In this document: positions 41,404 to 50,838 of the stretch, in pieces
How positions within the stretch are numbered: the stretch's first letter is position 1
How the letters are laid out: every line of letters begins with the position of its first letter
Assembly (NCBI GenBank): GCA_905221605.1
Contig: CAJNDS010002346.1
Coordinates: 736,740-800,739, forward strand
From: Symbiodinium natans
Lineage: Eukaryota > Sar > Dinophyceae > Suessiales > Symbiodiniaceae
Direction: 5' to 3'
DNA: 64,000 nt
The notes under the pieces: generated by a model
What the model saw: only the letters and a program-made list of their open reading frames with translations
The model's database searches: none
Told to the model about the DNA's origin: nothing
Program-made: the position numbers and the translations under genes

Positions 41404-41605
41404 CTTGCTGGCCACAGGCTGGGTGTACCCTAAACCCTGAACCCTAACTGGCCCTGGGATATCCCAGTTCAAAAGCGAGTTCTAGAGCAATCGTACCACA
41501 AGGCCGGAAACTATGAACCTAACCCCCCCCCCCTCAATCCCGAAGGGTTCAGGGTTCAGGGTTCAGGGTTTAGGGTTTAGGGTTTGGGGCTGAGGGTGCC
41601 CACGC

Positions 41606-41663
41606 CTGAGCACAATGGATGGGTCCGTGGGCACGCCGCCCGTGTAACTGAAGTTCAAGTTGC
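41606..41663 (-). CDS. Exon of membrane-protein gene, 58 nt
   Basis: AG (ATGGCAG) acceptor, GC donor (GCGTGG). Product NLNFSYTGGVPTDPSIVL with sequon NFS. Phases fit both neighbours. Confidence 0.65.
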
Positions 41664-41679
41664 CTGCCATTTCGAGGGG

Positions 41680-41808
41680 TTTAGGGTTTAGGGTTTAGGG
41701 TTTAGGGTTTAGGGTTTGGGGTTTGGGGTTTGGGGTTTGGGGTTTGGGGTTTGGGGTTTGGGGTTTGGGGTTTGGGGTTTGGGGTTTGGGGTTTGGGGTT
41801 TGGGGTTT
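41680..41808. repeat. TTTAGGG to TTTGGGG transition array
   Basis: Five TTTAGGG copies then about 14 TTTGGGG copies, with an abrupt switch. Confidence 0.9.
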
Positions 41809-42074
41809 ACTGTTTAGGGTTTGGGGTCTGGGGTTTCGGGTTTAGGGTTTCGGGTTGAGGGTTTCGGGTAGGGTTGATCCGCATGAACCCCATGAAACTA
41901 CCCAAACATGCCCCTACGTAAGATCGCAACCAGCGAACAGCATTTATCCCGACTCTCCCATTTATACAATTGGGGTTTCAGGGTTTCGCACCTATCGCGT
42001 GGGCTGTAGAGACGTGGACCAACCGCAAACCAAACCTACGAAAGCCTGCGCGAAACGTGCATAACCGTACGAGG

Positions 42075-42178
42075 TTTAGGGCTTAGGGTTAGGGTTTAGG
42101 GTTTAGGGTTTAGGGTTTAGGGTTTAGGGTTTAGGGTTTAGGGTTTAGGGTTTAGGGTTTAGGGTTTAGGGTTTAGGG
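42075..42178. repeat. TTTAGGG array
   Basis: About 14 heptamers. Apart from this and shorter arrays, 41,810-43,000 shows no convincing exon. Confidence 0.9.
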
Positions 42179-43002
42179 TCTTGGAAAAAGCCTGAGAAAG
42201 GAACCTGACTCAATGATCACTTCCAAACACACCCCAAACCAAGTCCATGGCTACATGATTTGTCGGGGTTCACCTGGTTTGGGGTTCAAGGTGTAGGGTT
42301 TAGGGTTTAGGGTTTGGGGTTTAGGGTTTAGGGTTTTGGGTTGTTTAGGGTTTAGGGTTTAGGGGAAAAGGTTGGTCAGGGCATCGACCTAATTCAAGCC
42401 CCCACCCTCACAATCCTCTGCACCCGAGACCATTATCCTAAACCCTCTCAAAGCTCCAGTTACCATTTTGGGTTTGGGGGTTTAGGGTTAAGGGTTTGGG
42501 GGGGTTTGGGGTTTGGGGTTTGGGGTTTAGGGTTTGGTCGGGTTCTGGGATGCTATTTACCTACAGTTTGGTAGCAAACTCCCCTTAATTAGTAGTTAGA
42601 ACCCGTAACACTGTACGTAAAGAGGGAACCAGGTAAACCGTAAACCCGAAGCCCAGGAAAGCATATCGCAATATGGGCACGTTTCTGCGGTTGGTGGCTT
42701 GACTCTTATAAGGGAACCTACACTTCGTGCAAAAGGCTACTTAAATGGGCCAGCAAGCTTTAGGGTTTCGGGTTTAGGTTTTAGGGTTTTAACAAACTTA
42801 AAACCTGCACTCCCCCCCCCCCCCATAGAAAACACCATCTCTTGTTTCAATATCATGTCATCATATCTGTCTGGCCAGGAATATCATGCTACGGGCTGCC
42901 AAACTAAGGATTTGGTGTCGGGTTTAGGGTTTAGGGTTTAGGGTTTAGGGTTTGGGGTTTGGGGTTTGGGGTTTGGGGTTTAGGGTTTAGGGCCACTAGA
43001 GC

Positions 43003-43038
43003 CTCCGCACAGCACTGCGGCGGCGGCCTCGACGTTTC
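43003..43038 (-). CDS. Exon of membrane-protein gene, 36 nt
   Basis: AG (GCCGCCAG) acceptor, GC donor (GCTCTA). Product NVEAAAAVLCG; 2-base start, 1-base end; in frame with 43402 and 41606. Confidence 0.55.
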
Positions 43039-43066
43039 CTGGCGGCCGCAGGACGTGCTAGCTCTG

Positions 43067-43240
43067 CTTGGAGGTTCATGGTACTTAGTAACTAATCATA
43101 ACTAGGGTTTAGGGTTTAGGGTAACTAATTATAACTGTACTTATAGCCCACTTATAAGCCCCTTAAGTGCCCAAGCATGGCTATCAGTACAGTTATAGGG
43201 ACCGTTACAATCAGTTCCTCAAGTACCATGAACCTCCAAG
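43067..43240. mobile_element. MITE-like element, family 5, copy 2, with telomere repeats inside
   Basis: Starts CTTGGAGGTTCATGGTACTT and ends CCATGAACCTCCAAG; flanked by TG on both sides. Near 43104-43121 two and a half TTTAGGG heptamers sit between related halves (TAACTAATCATAACTA and TAACTAATTATAACTG). Confidence 0.7.
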
Positions 43241-43401
43241 TGGCTCTTACACATAAGTCTTCTGGCTTGGGTACGCTACTCCGCGCCTCAGTTAAGATAG
43301 GCTGGTTATTTACCAGATGTCCTCACTACCCCAAAGAAGAAAGAACAGAAAGGGCTTAGGGGAGAAGAGTCGGATTAGGGGAACCCTCCCGTGCTGAACT
43401 C

Positions 43402-43474
43402 CTTTGAAGGGCAGAAGAACGACAAAGACCGCGGCGATGATTCCGCCACCGGTCAGCAGCAGACGGAGCACGTC
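43402..43474 (-). CDS. Exon with a transmembrane segment, 73 nt
   Basis: AG acceptor TTTCCAG. Product DVLRLLLTGGGIIAAVFVVL then LPFK; the Gly-Ile-Ile-Ala-Val-Phe-Val core is a typical membrane helix. The phase-compatible end needs a GA donor (GAGTTC), an allowed but rare dinoflagellate type. Confidence 0.65.
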
Positions 43475-43497
43475 CTGGAAAGGGGCGCGCCTGGGCT

Positions 43498-43812
43498 CGG
43501 GATGTTCCCCCCTTATACTAACAGAGCCCTTAATAGGGATTCTAATGCTATTTGCTCAAGAACCCCCGAAGAAATAAAACCTAATAATCCCTGTATTGCC
43601 TTATAAGGAAGAATATATATGTACATATATATATATATACATATATACATATATATATATATATGTATATGTTGTTTTTGCTTCTTTCTTTTTGTGTTTT
43701 TTTTTTTTTTTTTGGGGGGGGGGGGGGGGGGCGGGGAGTTCTTAGGCAATTCGTAGAATAGGGGGTACTATGATTCCTACTAAGGATTGTTAGTATAAGG
43801 GGGAACATCCCA
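43498..43812. mobile_element. MITE-like element, family 1, copy 4, interrupted by microsatellites
   Basis: GGGATGTTCCCCCCTTATAC near the left end and AAGGGGGAACATCCCA at the right. The interior has family 1 motifs (CTTAATAGGGATTCTAAT) plus (AT)n at 43613-43670 and T/G runs at 43697-43732. Confidence 0.65.
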
Positions 43813-44044
43813 GGGCAAGGGCATCTCAGCCTGAAAGCCTCAATCCTGAAAGACACACCCTTTTAAACCGAGAACCCTAAAAGCCCTAAAAGCCCTGAAA
43901 GCCCTAAAAACCCTAAAAACCCGAAAGCCTAAAAACCCAACCCTAAACCCGATCAACCCTATTAACCCTGTAAACCCGATAAACTAAAAGCCCTATAACC
44001 CCTATAAACTCTAAACCAAGACAGGGCAATGGAGCCCTGGCGGA

Positions 44045-44270
44045 GGTGTTTCTTTCCCAGGTGTGGCAAGGCCATTTTTTCCAATTTTTTCCTAGGTGTG
44101 GCGGGGCCCTTTGTTTTCCGAGGTGTGGCAGGCCAGTGTTTTTTCCTAGGTGCGACGGGGCCCTTTGTTTCCCTAGGTGTGGCCGGGCCTTTTTTTCCTA
44201 GGTGTGGCGGGGACATTTTTCTCGGTGTCGGGACCGTTTTTCAGCGGAACCTTGTTTTTCCAGGGTGTGG
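44045..44270. repeat. Minisatellite with TCCTAGGTGTGGC unit
   Basis: About eight diverged units of 25-35 bp (CTAGGTGTGGCGGGGCCCTT). Both-strand frames through it are repeat artefacts. Confidence 0.8.
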
Positions 44271-44535
44271 CGGCGGCGGGCGCATCTGCAAACACAGTGC
44301 TTTGACAGGCTTCGAATGGATTCGAAATTAACCGGGTGGGCCTGGAGTCTGAGGGTTTAGGGCCCTAGGGTCCAGGGTTCGCCCTAAACCCCAAACCTTA
44401 AACCCCAAATCCCAAACCCTAAACCCTAACGGCCCTAAATCCGCTGAGACTTGGATGCTTGAGGGTGTGCAGGGTTTAGGGGGTTTAGGGTTTGGGGTTT
44501 AGGGTTTAGGATTTAGGGTTTCGGGTGCTCGAGAC

Positions 44536-44565
44536 CTTGCCCAAACTTTTGACTCGGTGAGCAGC
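44536..44565 (-). CDS. Exon of membrane-protein gene, 30 nt
   Basis: AG (CCTGAG) acceptor, donor GTCTCG. Product AAHRVKSLGK; phase 0 both ends, matching neighbours. Confidence 0.5.
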
Positions 44566-44837
44566 CTCAGGCATTGGCGTAGAGTCCCAAACCCTAAAAC
44601 CCTAAGCCCTAAAACCCTAAAACCCTAAAACCATAAAGCCCTAAAACCCTGAAGCCCGAAAGCCCCAAAACCCTAAAACCCTAGAGCCCTACAACTCAAA
44701 AACCCTCAACCCCTAAACCCCAAACCCTAAACCCCCTAAACTCTGAACCAAACACCCCGGCAACCCCCCCCCCCTGTATCCCTAAATCCTAAACCCTAAA
44801 CCCTAAACCCTAAACCCTAAACCGTGCCAAGCAACAC

Positions 44838-44892
44838 CGACTTGGTCATCCCGCACGTGATGGGCTGGATTTTGGTCAAAAGGCCGCGGAGC
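44838..44892 (-). CDS. Exon of membrane-protein gene, 55 nt
   Basis: AG (CTCGAG) acceptor, donor GTGTTG. Product LRGLLTKIQPITCGMTKS; 1-base start joins the 2-base end of 45598. Confidence 0.65.
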
Positions 44893-44934
44893 CTCGAGCC
44901 CCCACCCAAAACCTTCTCACAGAAGGTTTAGGGT

Positions 44935-45232
44935 TTAAGGGTTAGGGTTTAGGGTTTAGGGTTTAGGGTTTAGGGTTTAGGGTTTAGGGTTTAGGGTTTA
45001 GGGTTTAGGGTTTAGGGTTTAGGGTTTAGGGTTTAGGGTTTAGGGTTTAGGGTTTAGGGTTTAGGGGTTTAGGGGTTTAGGGGTTTTAGGGGGGGTTTAG
45101 GGGTTTAGGGGTTTAGGGGTTTAGGGGTTTAGGGGTTTAGGGGTTTAGGGGTTTAGGGTTTAGGGTTTAGGGTTTAGGGTTTAGGGTTTAGGGTTTAGGG
45201 TTTAGGGTTTAGGGTTTAGGGTTTAGGGCTTA
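44935..45232. repeat. TTTAGGG array with a central TTTAGGGG block
   Basis: Heptamers 44935-45060, octamers TTTAGGGG about 45061-45160, heptamers again to 45232. Confidence 0.95.
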
Positions 45233-45597
45233 GGATAACTTGGTTGCTGTTTAACCCCCCAAGAAAAGTTTAACTTTTAGCTCCCTTAATGTGAAACTAG
45301 AGGAACCCTAATTTATACTTATAAAATGATAGTTGTAGTAAAGCCCCACCTAGTCCTGACAAGGGCAAGAAAGTCATTGTGATGACATATTGTTTGGTGG
45401 TTTAAGCGAATGGTAATGTCCTGACACGAGGGTGGGTTTAGGGATTAAGGTTTGCGGTTTTGGGTTTAGGGTAAAGGGTTTAGGATGGTTTAGGGTTTAG
45501 GGTTTGGGGTTTAGGGTTTAGGGATTTAACATGATTTAAGGTTTAGGGTTTAGGGTCTCCTGGGGCTGAGATCGGAGCCCCTCAACCGCCAAGCTGC

Positions 45598-45677
45598 TTC
45601 TCGGTGAGGAGCACGTTCGCCACCAGCTCATCCACATCAAGCACGAAAGCGAGCGCCAAGCAATTCAGGACAATGTC
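45598..45677 (-). CDS. Exon with DIVLNCLALAFVLDVDEL motif, 80 nt
   Basis: Excellent acceptor CTGTACTCTTCGCAG. Product DIVLNCLALAFVLDVDELVA then NVLLTE. The N-x-L-A-L-x-F-V-L-x-x-D-E-L pattern is one I remember as frequent in predicted multi-span dinoflagellate membrane proteins of unknown function. The phase-compatible donor is GC (GCAGCT). A basic + strand frame also covers this island but lacks such splice signals. Confidence 0.7.
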
Positions 45678-45767
45678 CTGCGAAGAGTACAGTCAAGGCT
45701 GCGCAACCCCTACCGCAAGAAGCAGCAAAAGCCTACCACAGCCCACTCTTTTGAAGATTTTGAGGAT

Positions 45768-45852
45768 AGAGAGAGAGAGAGTGAGAGAGAGTGAGAGAGA
45801 GAGAGTGAGAGAGAGTGAGAGAGAGTGAGAGAGAGTGAGAGAGAGTGAGAGT
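45768..45852. repeat. GAGAGT microsatellite
   Basis: Tandem GAGA/GAGT units; extends spurious Arg/Glu and Ser/Leu frames. Confidence 0.9.
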
Positions 45853-46202
45853 TAAAACAAACAAATGACCCTGAATGCAACCCTATCTCAACACTTGCTC
45901 TTGGCTGCACTCAGGAGGGTAGCGAGAAATTAAACTTTTAGCTGCCTTAATAAGAAACCCTACAAACCCAAACAAGGTAAGGATCTAAAGTTACAGTAAA
46001 TAGCTACAAAACCACAAAGTCAAAAAACCCGGATCTCCAGCCCAAGGCTCCAACATGCCAAGCCGAATCTGGGTGCTGCTGCTGGTTTTTGGGTTTGGGG
46101 TTGGGGGGGCTTAGGGTTTAGGGTTTAGGGTTTGGGGTTTAGGGTTTAGGGTTTAGGGCTCTGGGGTGTTGAGGGGGCTTACGGCTCGGGGTTGAGAAAA
46201 AC

Positions 46203-46289
46203 CCGGCAGTCCGCCAGGGAGGCCGTCTGAGCGACATAGACGGAGCCGACCACGGCTAGCGCACCTTCCCACGAGAGCGGGGGGAGACG
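46203..46289 (-). CDS. Exon of membrane-protein gene, 87 nt, phase 0
   Basis: AG (AGGGAG) acceptor, donor GTTTTT. Product RLPPLSWEGALAVVGSVYVA then QTASLADCR; hydrophobic middle, leads directly into DIVLN. Confidence 0.65.
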
Positions 46290-46328
46290 CTCCCTACTTG
46301 AGGCCTTGAGGGGCTTAGGGGCTTAGGG

Positions 46329-46430
46329 GTTTAGGGTTTAGGGTTTAGGGTTTAGGGTTTAGGGTTTAGGGTTTAGGGTTTAGGGTTTAGGGTTTAGGGT
46401 TTAGGGTTTAGGGTTTAGGGTTTAGGGCCC
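46329..46430. repeat. TTTAGGG array
   Basis: About 14 heptamers in the intron upstream of the 46203 exon. Confidence 0.95.
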
Positions 46431-47149
46431 GGGGAAAATTCCCTTGTAGGCAGAAACCTATTTTGACCATCTGCTTGCCTGTTTCTTGCTCAGGGGGTTT
46501 CGGGTGAGGTGCGAGCCTTGGGGGAAAGCTGGGAGGGGGACCATGGTGTTCACAACGGAAGAGTTCAGACGTTCCCCTTCTTGGGGGAAGTGGCCCGGAC
46601 TCCTTCGGGCCTTGAACCCCCCTAAACCCTAAACCCTAAACCCCAAACCCCAAACCCTAAACCCTAGCCCCAAACCCTAAACCAACCCTAAACCCTAAAC
46701 CTAAACCCCTAAGGACAGACTCTGGTGTAGAGCATTCGGGCTTTCAGGGTTTAGGGTTTGGGGTTTGGGGTTTAGGGTATGGGGTATTGGGTTACCATAA
46801 GAGGATATGCTGGGTTTAGGGTTGGGGGGGGGGGGGGAGGTTCGAAAATAAGAGGGCCTCTTTTTTGTCTTTTCTTTCTTTTTGTTTGTGGGGCAGCGGA
46901 GGTTGTCAAGGGATATCTTTACGATTCGGCGCGATGGAGGAACTCCCAACATATTGAAGTTCCTGAGCAGCGACCGATTCTTGCGGGCTTCCGAAAATAG
47001 GGGTGCCCTTTTGGGGGTTCCTCTAAAAAGGATTATACCATTTTGGGATACCAGAGGTACCCCCCCAATTTTTCGCAAGTGCCCATTTAGTGTTCAGGTC
47101 CCTAAACCCTAAACCCTAAACCCCAAACCCTAAACCCTGAACCCTAAAC

Positions 47150-47235
47150 CTCGCTGCAGCCGCGGGTGCTCATGATGAAGAGGCGCGGCAGGATGAGCAT
47201 CACAAAGGCGACGAATCGAAGGCAAGGCGATATGC
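47150..47235 (-). CDS. Exon with transmembrane segment, 86 nt
   Basis: AG (TTCGAG) acceptor; donor GTTTAG, made of telomere-type sequence. Product ISPCLRFVAFVMLILPRLFI then MSTRGCSE; VAFVMLILPRLFIM is a membrane helix. First exon of the chain; earlier exons lie beyond element 2 or were missed. Confidence 0.65.
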
Positions 47236-47239
47236 CTCG

Positions 47240-48255
47240 AACCTCACTAAGGTTTAGGGTTTAGGGTTTTTCTAGAAGGGACCCCTTCATCTTGTTCCCT
47301 TACAAAATCCCTGTGTCTGTTGTATATCGTCCCTATATACTCAAGTAGCCCCTAAGTTACCCCTAAATTGCCCCTAAAGGGTCCCTTATAAGGGTTCCTC
47401 ATTTAGTCCCTTGACCTCAGCTGTGTCAGGCTTCGCACTCCCAACACTGTTGCACAAGGCCCGTAGTGCTTTATGCGGTTTAGGGTTTCATGGGGTTTGG
47501 GGCTTGCAGCCAGAACTAGGCTCCATTTAAAACCCTAAGCCGCTTAGCCCAAGCCCTACAAGCATCTCAAGACCCGACCCCCAGTGGACTTCACACAGCA
47601 ATAGGGTAACAACATATAGTCAAAACAAGGAAGTAAGAGGGTAAACGTAAAGGCAACGACCATAAAGCAACAATACGGTGCTAGGCAACGATAAGGAAAT
47701 AATGAAATATGAACATGGCAGTACAAACGAAATAGTAAGGTACCAAACAAGCAAAAACAGGGTAACAAAAAGGGGACTCTGACAACTATCAGCAAGTCCT
47801 ATAAGGAGTCTATTGCCGTAGGGGACCGAACTTGACACCTCACCATTCTTGCGATTAACTGAATCCTAAACCAAGCCCGAAGCCCTAAGCCCTAAATTCC
47901 CACCCGGCCTGCTTCGGCCGTACCCACCCTTTTCTAGGGCGCCTGGACCCACAAGATATCCGGCAGTGATGAACACCTTGACTGGATAAACAATGGGTGG
48001 AGCCATTGGAGAATTATCGAATAGAGAGCCCTCGGGCTCGCCTTGCCATTAGGCCACCAGAGTGGCGCCCATATTTACACAGGGATCAGAACGGCTCAAA
48101 AGTCCACCACCCTAGAGCCACTGGGCCCCCCTCTGGAGGCCCCCTGGACCCCGACCCGAAAATGCTGAAATCCGGTGTCCGCCATGGCCCCTCCGGAGCA
48201 AAAAAAAACCTGCAGGGCCCCCCCCCCGGGCCCCCTGGCCCCTCCTGACCCCCCC
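47240..48255. other. Mixed intronic/intergenic DNA; no gene seen
   Basis: 47270-47410 has degenerate MITE-like sequence (AGGGACCCC / GGGTCCCTTATAAGGG). 47500-47900 is AT-rich with only short frames. 48080-48255 is a CCCCCTGGCCC-type GC-rich repeat that abuts element 2 and resembles its other flank. Confidence 0.5.
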
Positions 48256-48432
48256 TGAAAAGTTCGATGGAGCAGTTTGGGATACACACAACATTCACAG
48301 CAGTGAGCAACTCATCAGTCACACTTGTTTCAGCACTTGAGCCTTGAGCCAAAGCAGCGACGACAGCTTTGGTCAGGTCAGGTCAGGCAGTGGATACTGC
48401 CAGGGCTCTAGAGGGAACAGTGTATTCTAACA
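48256..48432 (-). repeat. 3' LTR of element 2 (177 bp)
   Basis: Starts TGAAAAGTTCGATGG and ends TTCTAACA on the + strand (TG...CA). Matches 56816-57001 with four substitutions and two indels. Confidence 0.85.
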
Positions 48433-48948
48433 CAGTCCCTTGAGTCAACACTTCAGTGTTCGACTCACATCAGTCGTCTCGGCCTTGCGAGAAACTCGGC
48501 AGCAGTATACTATCAAATCAAAACCATCACATATCGCAGTAAACTCAACGAAAGCAGCAGTAACGAATCAGGCTCATCCAGTGCTTTTGCAAATTGCGAA
48601 CAGTATCAGCAGCTGGCCTGTACAGTGCTGCTAGGTCTCACTTCAGCTTTGCAGCTTGCAAAACAGTCACCAAGACCAGTGAACAGTCGGCAGTTGCAGC
48701 TTGCTCAACGACCAAGCCAGTTTCAAGGGCTCAGGGCTCCAGTGACTCTGCAGTCACTCTCCATCTTCAGTCGGAAAGGGTCCCCAGCTCAGAGGCCAGT
48801 CGAATGTCAGTGACATGGCTTGAGTGGATACCCCCATCGACTATCTGCAGTTCACTGCAGTCTCTCACTCGGCTGGCGAGACAGTGATTGAGACTTGGTG
48901 CTCAGTCCCAATGGCTCGCCTCAGGCCAGTGACCACAGTGGTCAGAGC
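48433..48948. other. Element 2, region between extra ORF and 3' LTR
   Basis: No convincing coding. Extremely dense in CAGT on the + strand. No clear polypurine tract; the minus strand next to the LTR reads CAAGGGACTG. Confidence 0.5.
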
Positions 48949-50297
48949 AGTGGCCTGTGCCTTGTCACCACCAGTGAATCCTGGCCTCCATGTGCCAGCG
49001 GGCTGGTCCTCATCAGTGATGAACTCTCCCAGCTGGATGGCAGTTGCCTCAGTCCCACATCGTCATCGGGGCGACTGTTTGGACTGAGGCAACTGCCATC
49101 CAGCTGGGAGAGTTCATCAGTGATGAACTCTCCCAGCTGGATGGCAGTTGCCTCAGTCCAAACAGTCGCCCCGATGACGATGCGGCGACAGTTGCGATGC
49201 CAGTCAGCGGCAGTCGACCGAGCAAAGAGATCCTTCGGCTCCCAGTCGACCAGTGTCCAACGACGAACGGACACTTGCTCTTGCGCATTCAGTGTGAACG
49301 GCACCTCAGTGAGCCCAGGGTCAGTGGTCACGATGTAATCACTGTACCTGCGATTGAAGAACCGCAGTGTGCCTTCAGTGACCAGATTGATGAAATGCTC
49401 AGTGGTGAACCGAAACGCCACCAGTGTCCACGTCTGCTCAACAGTGACAGTGGGCTCCTCGGTCTGTGTCTGCCACAGTCCACGACGCCACAGTGCAGCA
49501 CGTGCACTCAGTGACAGATTGAACTGTCCAGCGTAAATCCCACGCAGTGAGAATTGCCCAGTCGTGCGCAATGTCTCCGCATCTTCAGCGCGTAGGCAGA
49601 TCCAGCAGTGCTTGGCCACCAGTGTCTCCAAGACACTCGTTGGGTGACCATTCTCACTTGTCAGTCTGCCAAACAGTGCAGCTTCCTCCCTCGTATACTC
49701 GCTGCTCCAGTTGACAAATGGAAAGAGATCCACAGTTTCTCAAACAGCATCCATCCGCAGATCAGTGCAGTCATACAGGAGGTTGAGGACAGCTGGAGGC
49801 AGTCTGATCCTCTCAGTTCCATCAGTCTGCGCAGCGAAGAAGCAGTGCATTCCACATGATGTGAGCACTTCCTGCACAGTGCACTCCAGTAGCTCCTTCT
49901 CATCTGCCGCTCTCTGCACCAGATCGCGCAGTTTGGCCAGTTCCTTGGCGAGCAGCAGTCGCAGATCAGTGAAGCTTTGCCAGTGGTTGGGGTAGCCTTC
50001 GACAGTTGGGTACTCAGCATTTGACACCCAGTACCACCTGACAGTTCCTCCATGGAACAGTACCGGCGGCCGTTCAACCTGGATATGATCCAGTGGCCTC
50101 TCACTGACATTGAAGGGCCAGTTCGCCATTGTCACTTCAGGCACCTGACTTGCCAGTGACATGCGCTGTGTGGCTCCACTCAACTCAGTGGCCAGTCTGC
50201 CATTGTGAGTCGTCACAGCTCTTTGCTCGAGCTCAGTGATCTGGGGCATTGGCTCATCAGTGGCCAGTGCTGCCACATTTGCGATGGCATTCGACAT
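48942..50297 (-). CDS. Extra ORF of element 2 downstream of pol, broken by one TGA
   Basis: ATG at 50297 opens MSNAIANVAALATDEPMPQI; a TGA at 49740-49742 interrupts after LRMDAV; the same frame then continues ETVDLFPFVNWSS to 48942. Apart from that one stop it is about 450 residues. Ordinary globular composition with a helical stretch (LRLLLAKELAKLRDLVQRAA) and a Trp/Arg-rich second half. No membrane segment or signal seen, so nothing supports an envelope role. No family recognised. Its last 80 residues are encoded over the long palindrome at 49058-49182 and look less protein-like. Confidence 0.55.
49010..49055. repeat. 46-bp direct copy of part of the palindrome arm
   Basis: Identical to 49114-49159. 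Confidence 0.9.
49058..49182. repeat. Perfect 125-bp palindrome (62-bp arms, 1-bp centre)
   Basis: 49058-49119 is the exact reverse complement of 49121-49182, centred on G49120. Confidence 0.95.
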
Positions 50298-50838
50298 GGT
50301 GGCAGTCTACAGAACAGTGAGGAGGCAGAGGGCAGTTAGGCAGTGACTTTTGAGTCGCTCAAAAACACAGCATGCAAAGCAGCGCAGCCCAAACTTCTAT
50401 GTACAGTTTTCTTTCTACACATGACACATGTAAAAGACAGTTTTCCAGCTTCGAAGAAAACAGTGAAAAATCGTTTCGAATCGACGAAAACAGTGAACGT
50501 GGTTCTCTCCTCTCAGTCTCTTCTTTCTGCACAACAGTACATGCACAACTGCACAGTGACACTCAGCACAAGCAGTGCTTTGCTTGCCAGTGCTCCTTGG
50601 GAGCAGTGCTTGTTTGTCTGTTTGTACATGCACAGTGAACAAGACAGTAACACACAACTCACACAGCACAGCAGTGTTGCTTATGTTTATGCTGCAGTGT
50701 TGTAAATCCGCAGTGCCTTCGGCACAGGGCGTCCAGCAAACCAAAACAGTCCTGCAACCAACCCCAAACAGTGCATCAACCGCGGCGCATCATCACGAGC
50801 ATCAGTACGCGGGCGCACACAAGGGGGCACGCAAACAG
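50298..50838. other. Element 2, spacer between RT-RNase H and extra ORF
   Basis: Non-coding by inspection; about 15 CAGT against 1 ACTG in 50341-50705. Could hold the leader of the extra ORF. Confidence 0.5.

Noticed and set aside
45604-45828. + strand coding (basic peptide RLRNPYRKKQQKPTTAHSFE)
   Set aside because: Looked good at first, but the minus strand has a pyrimidine-rich acceptor, the DIVLNCLALAFVL motif and phase agreement with neighbours.
49044-49514. 156-residue + strand ORF in element 2
   Set aside because: Antisense shadow of the extra ORF, partly over the palindrome.
48942-50297. Envelope gene of a retrovirus-like element
   Set aside because: Position fits, but no signal peptide, membrane segment or Cys pattern is seen.
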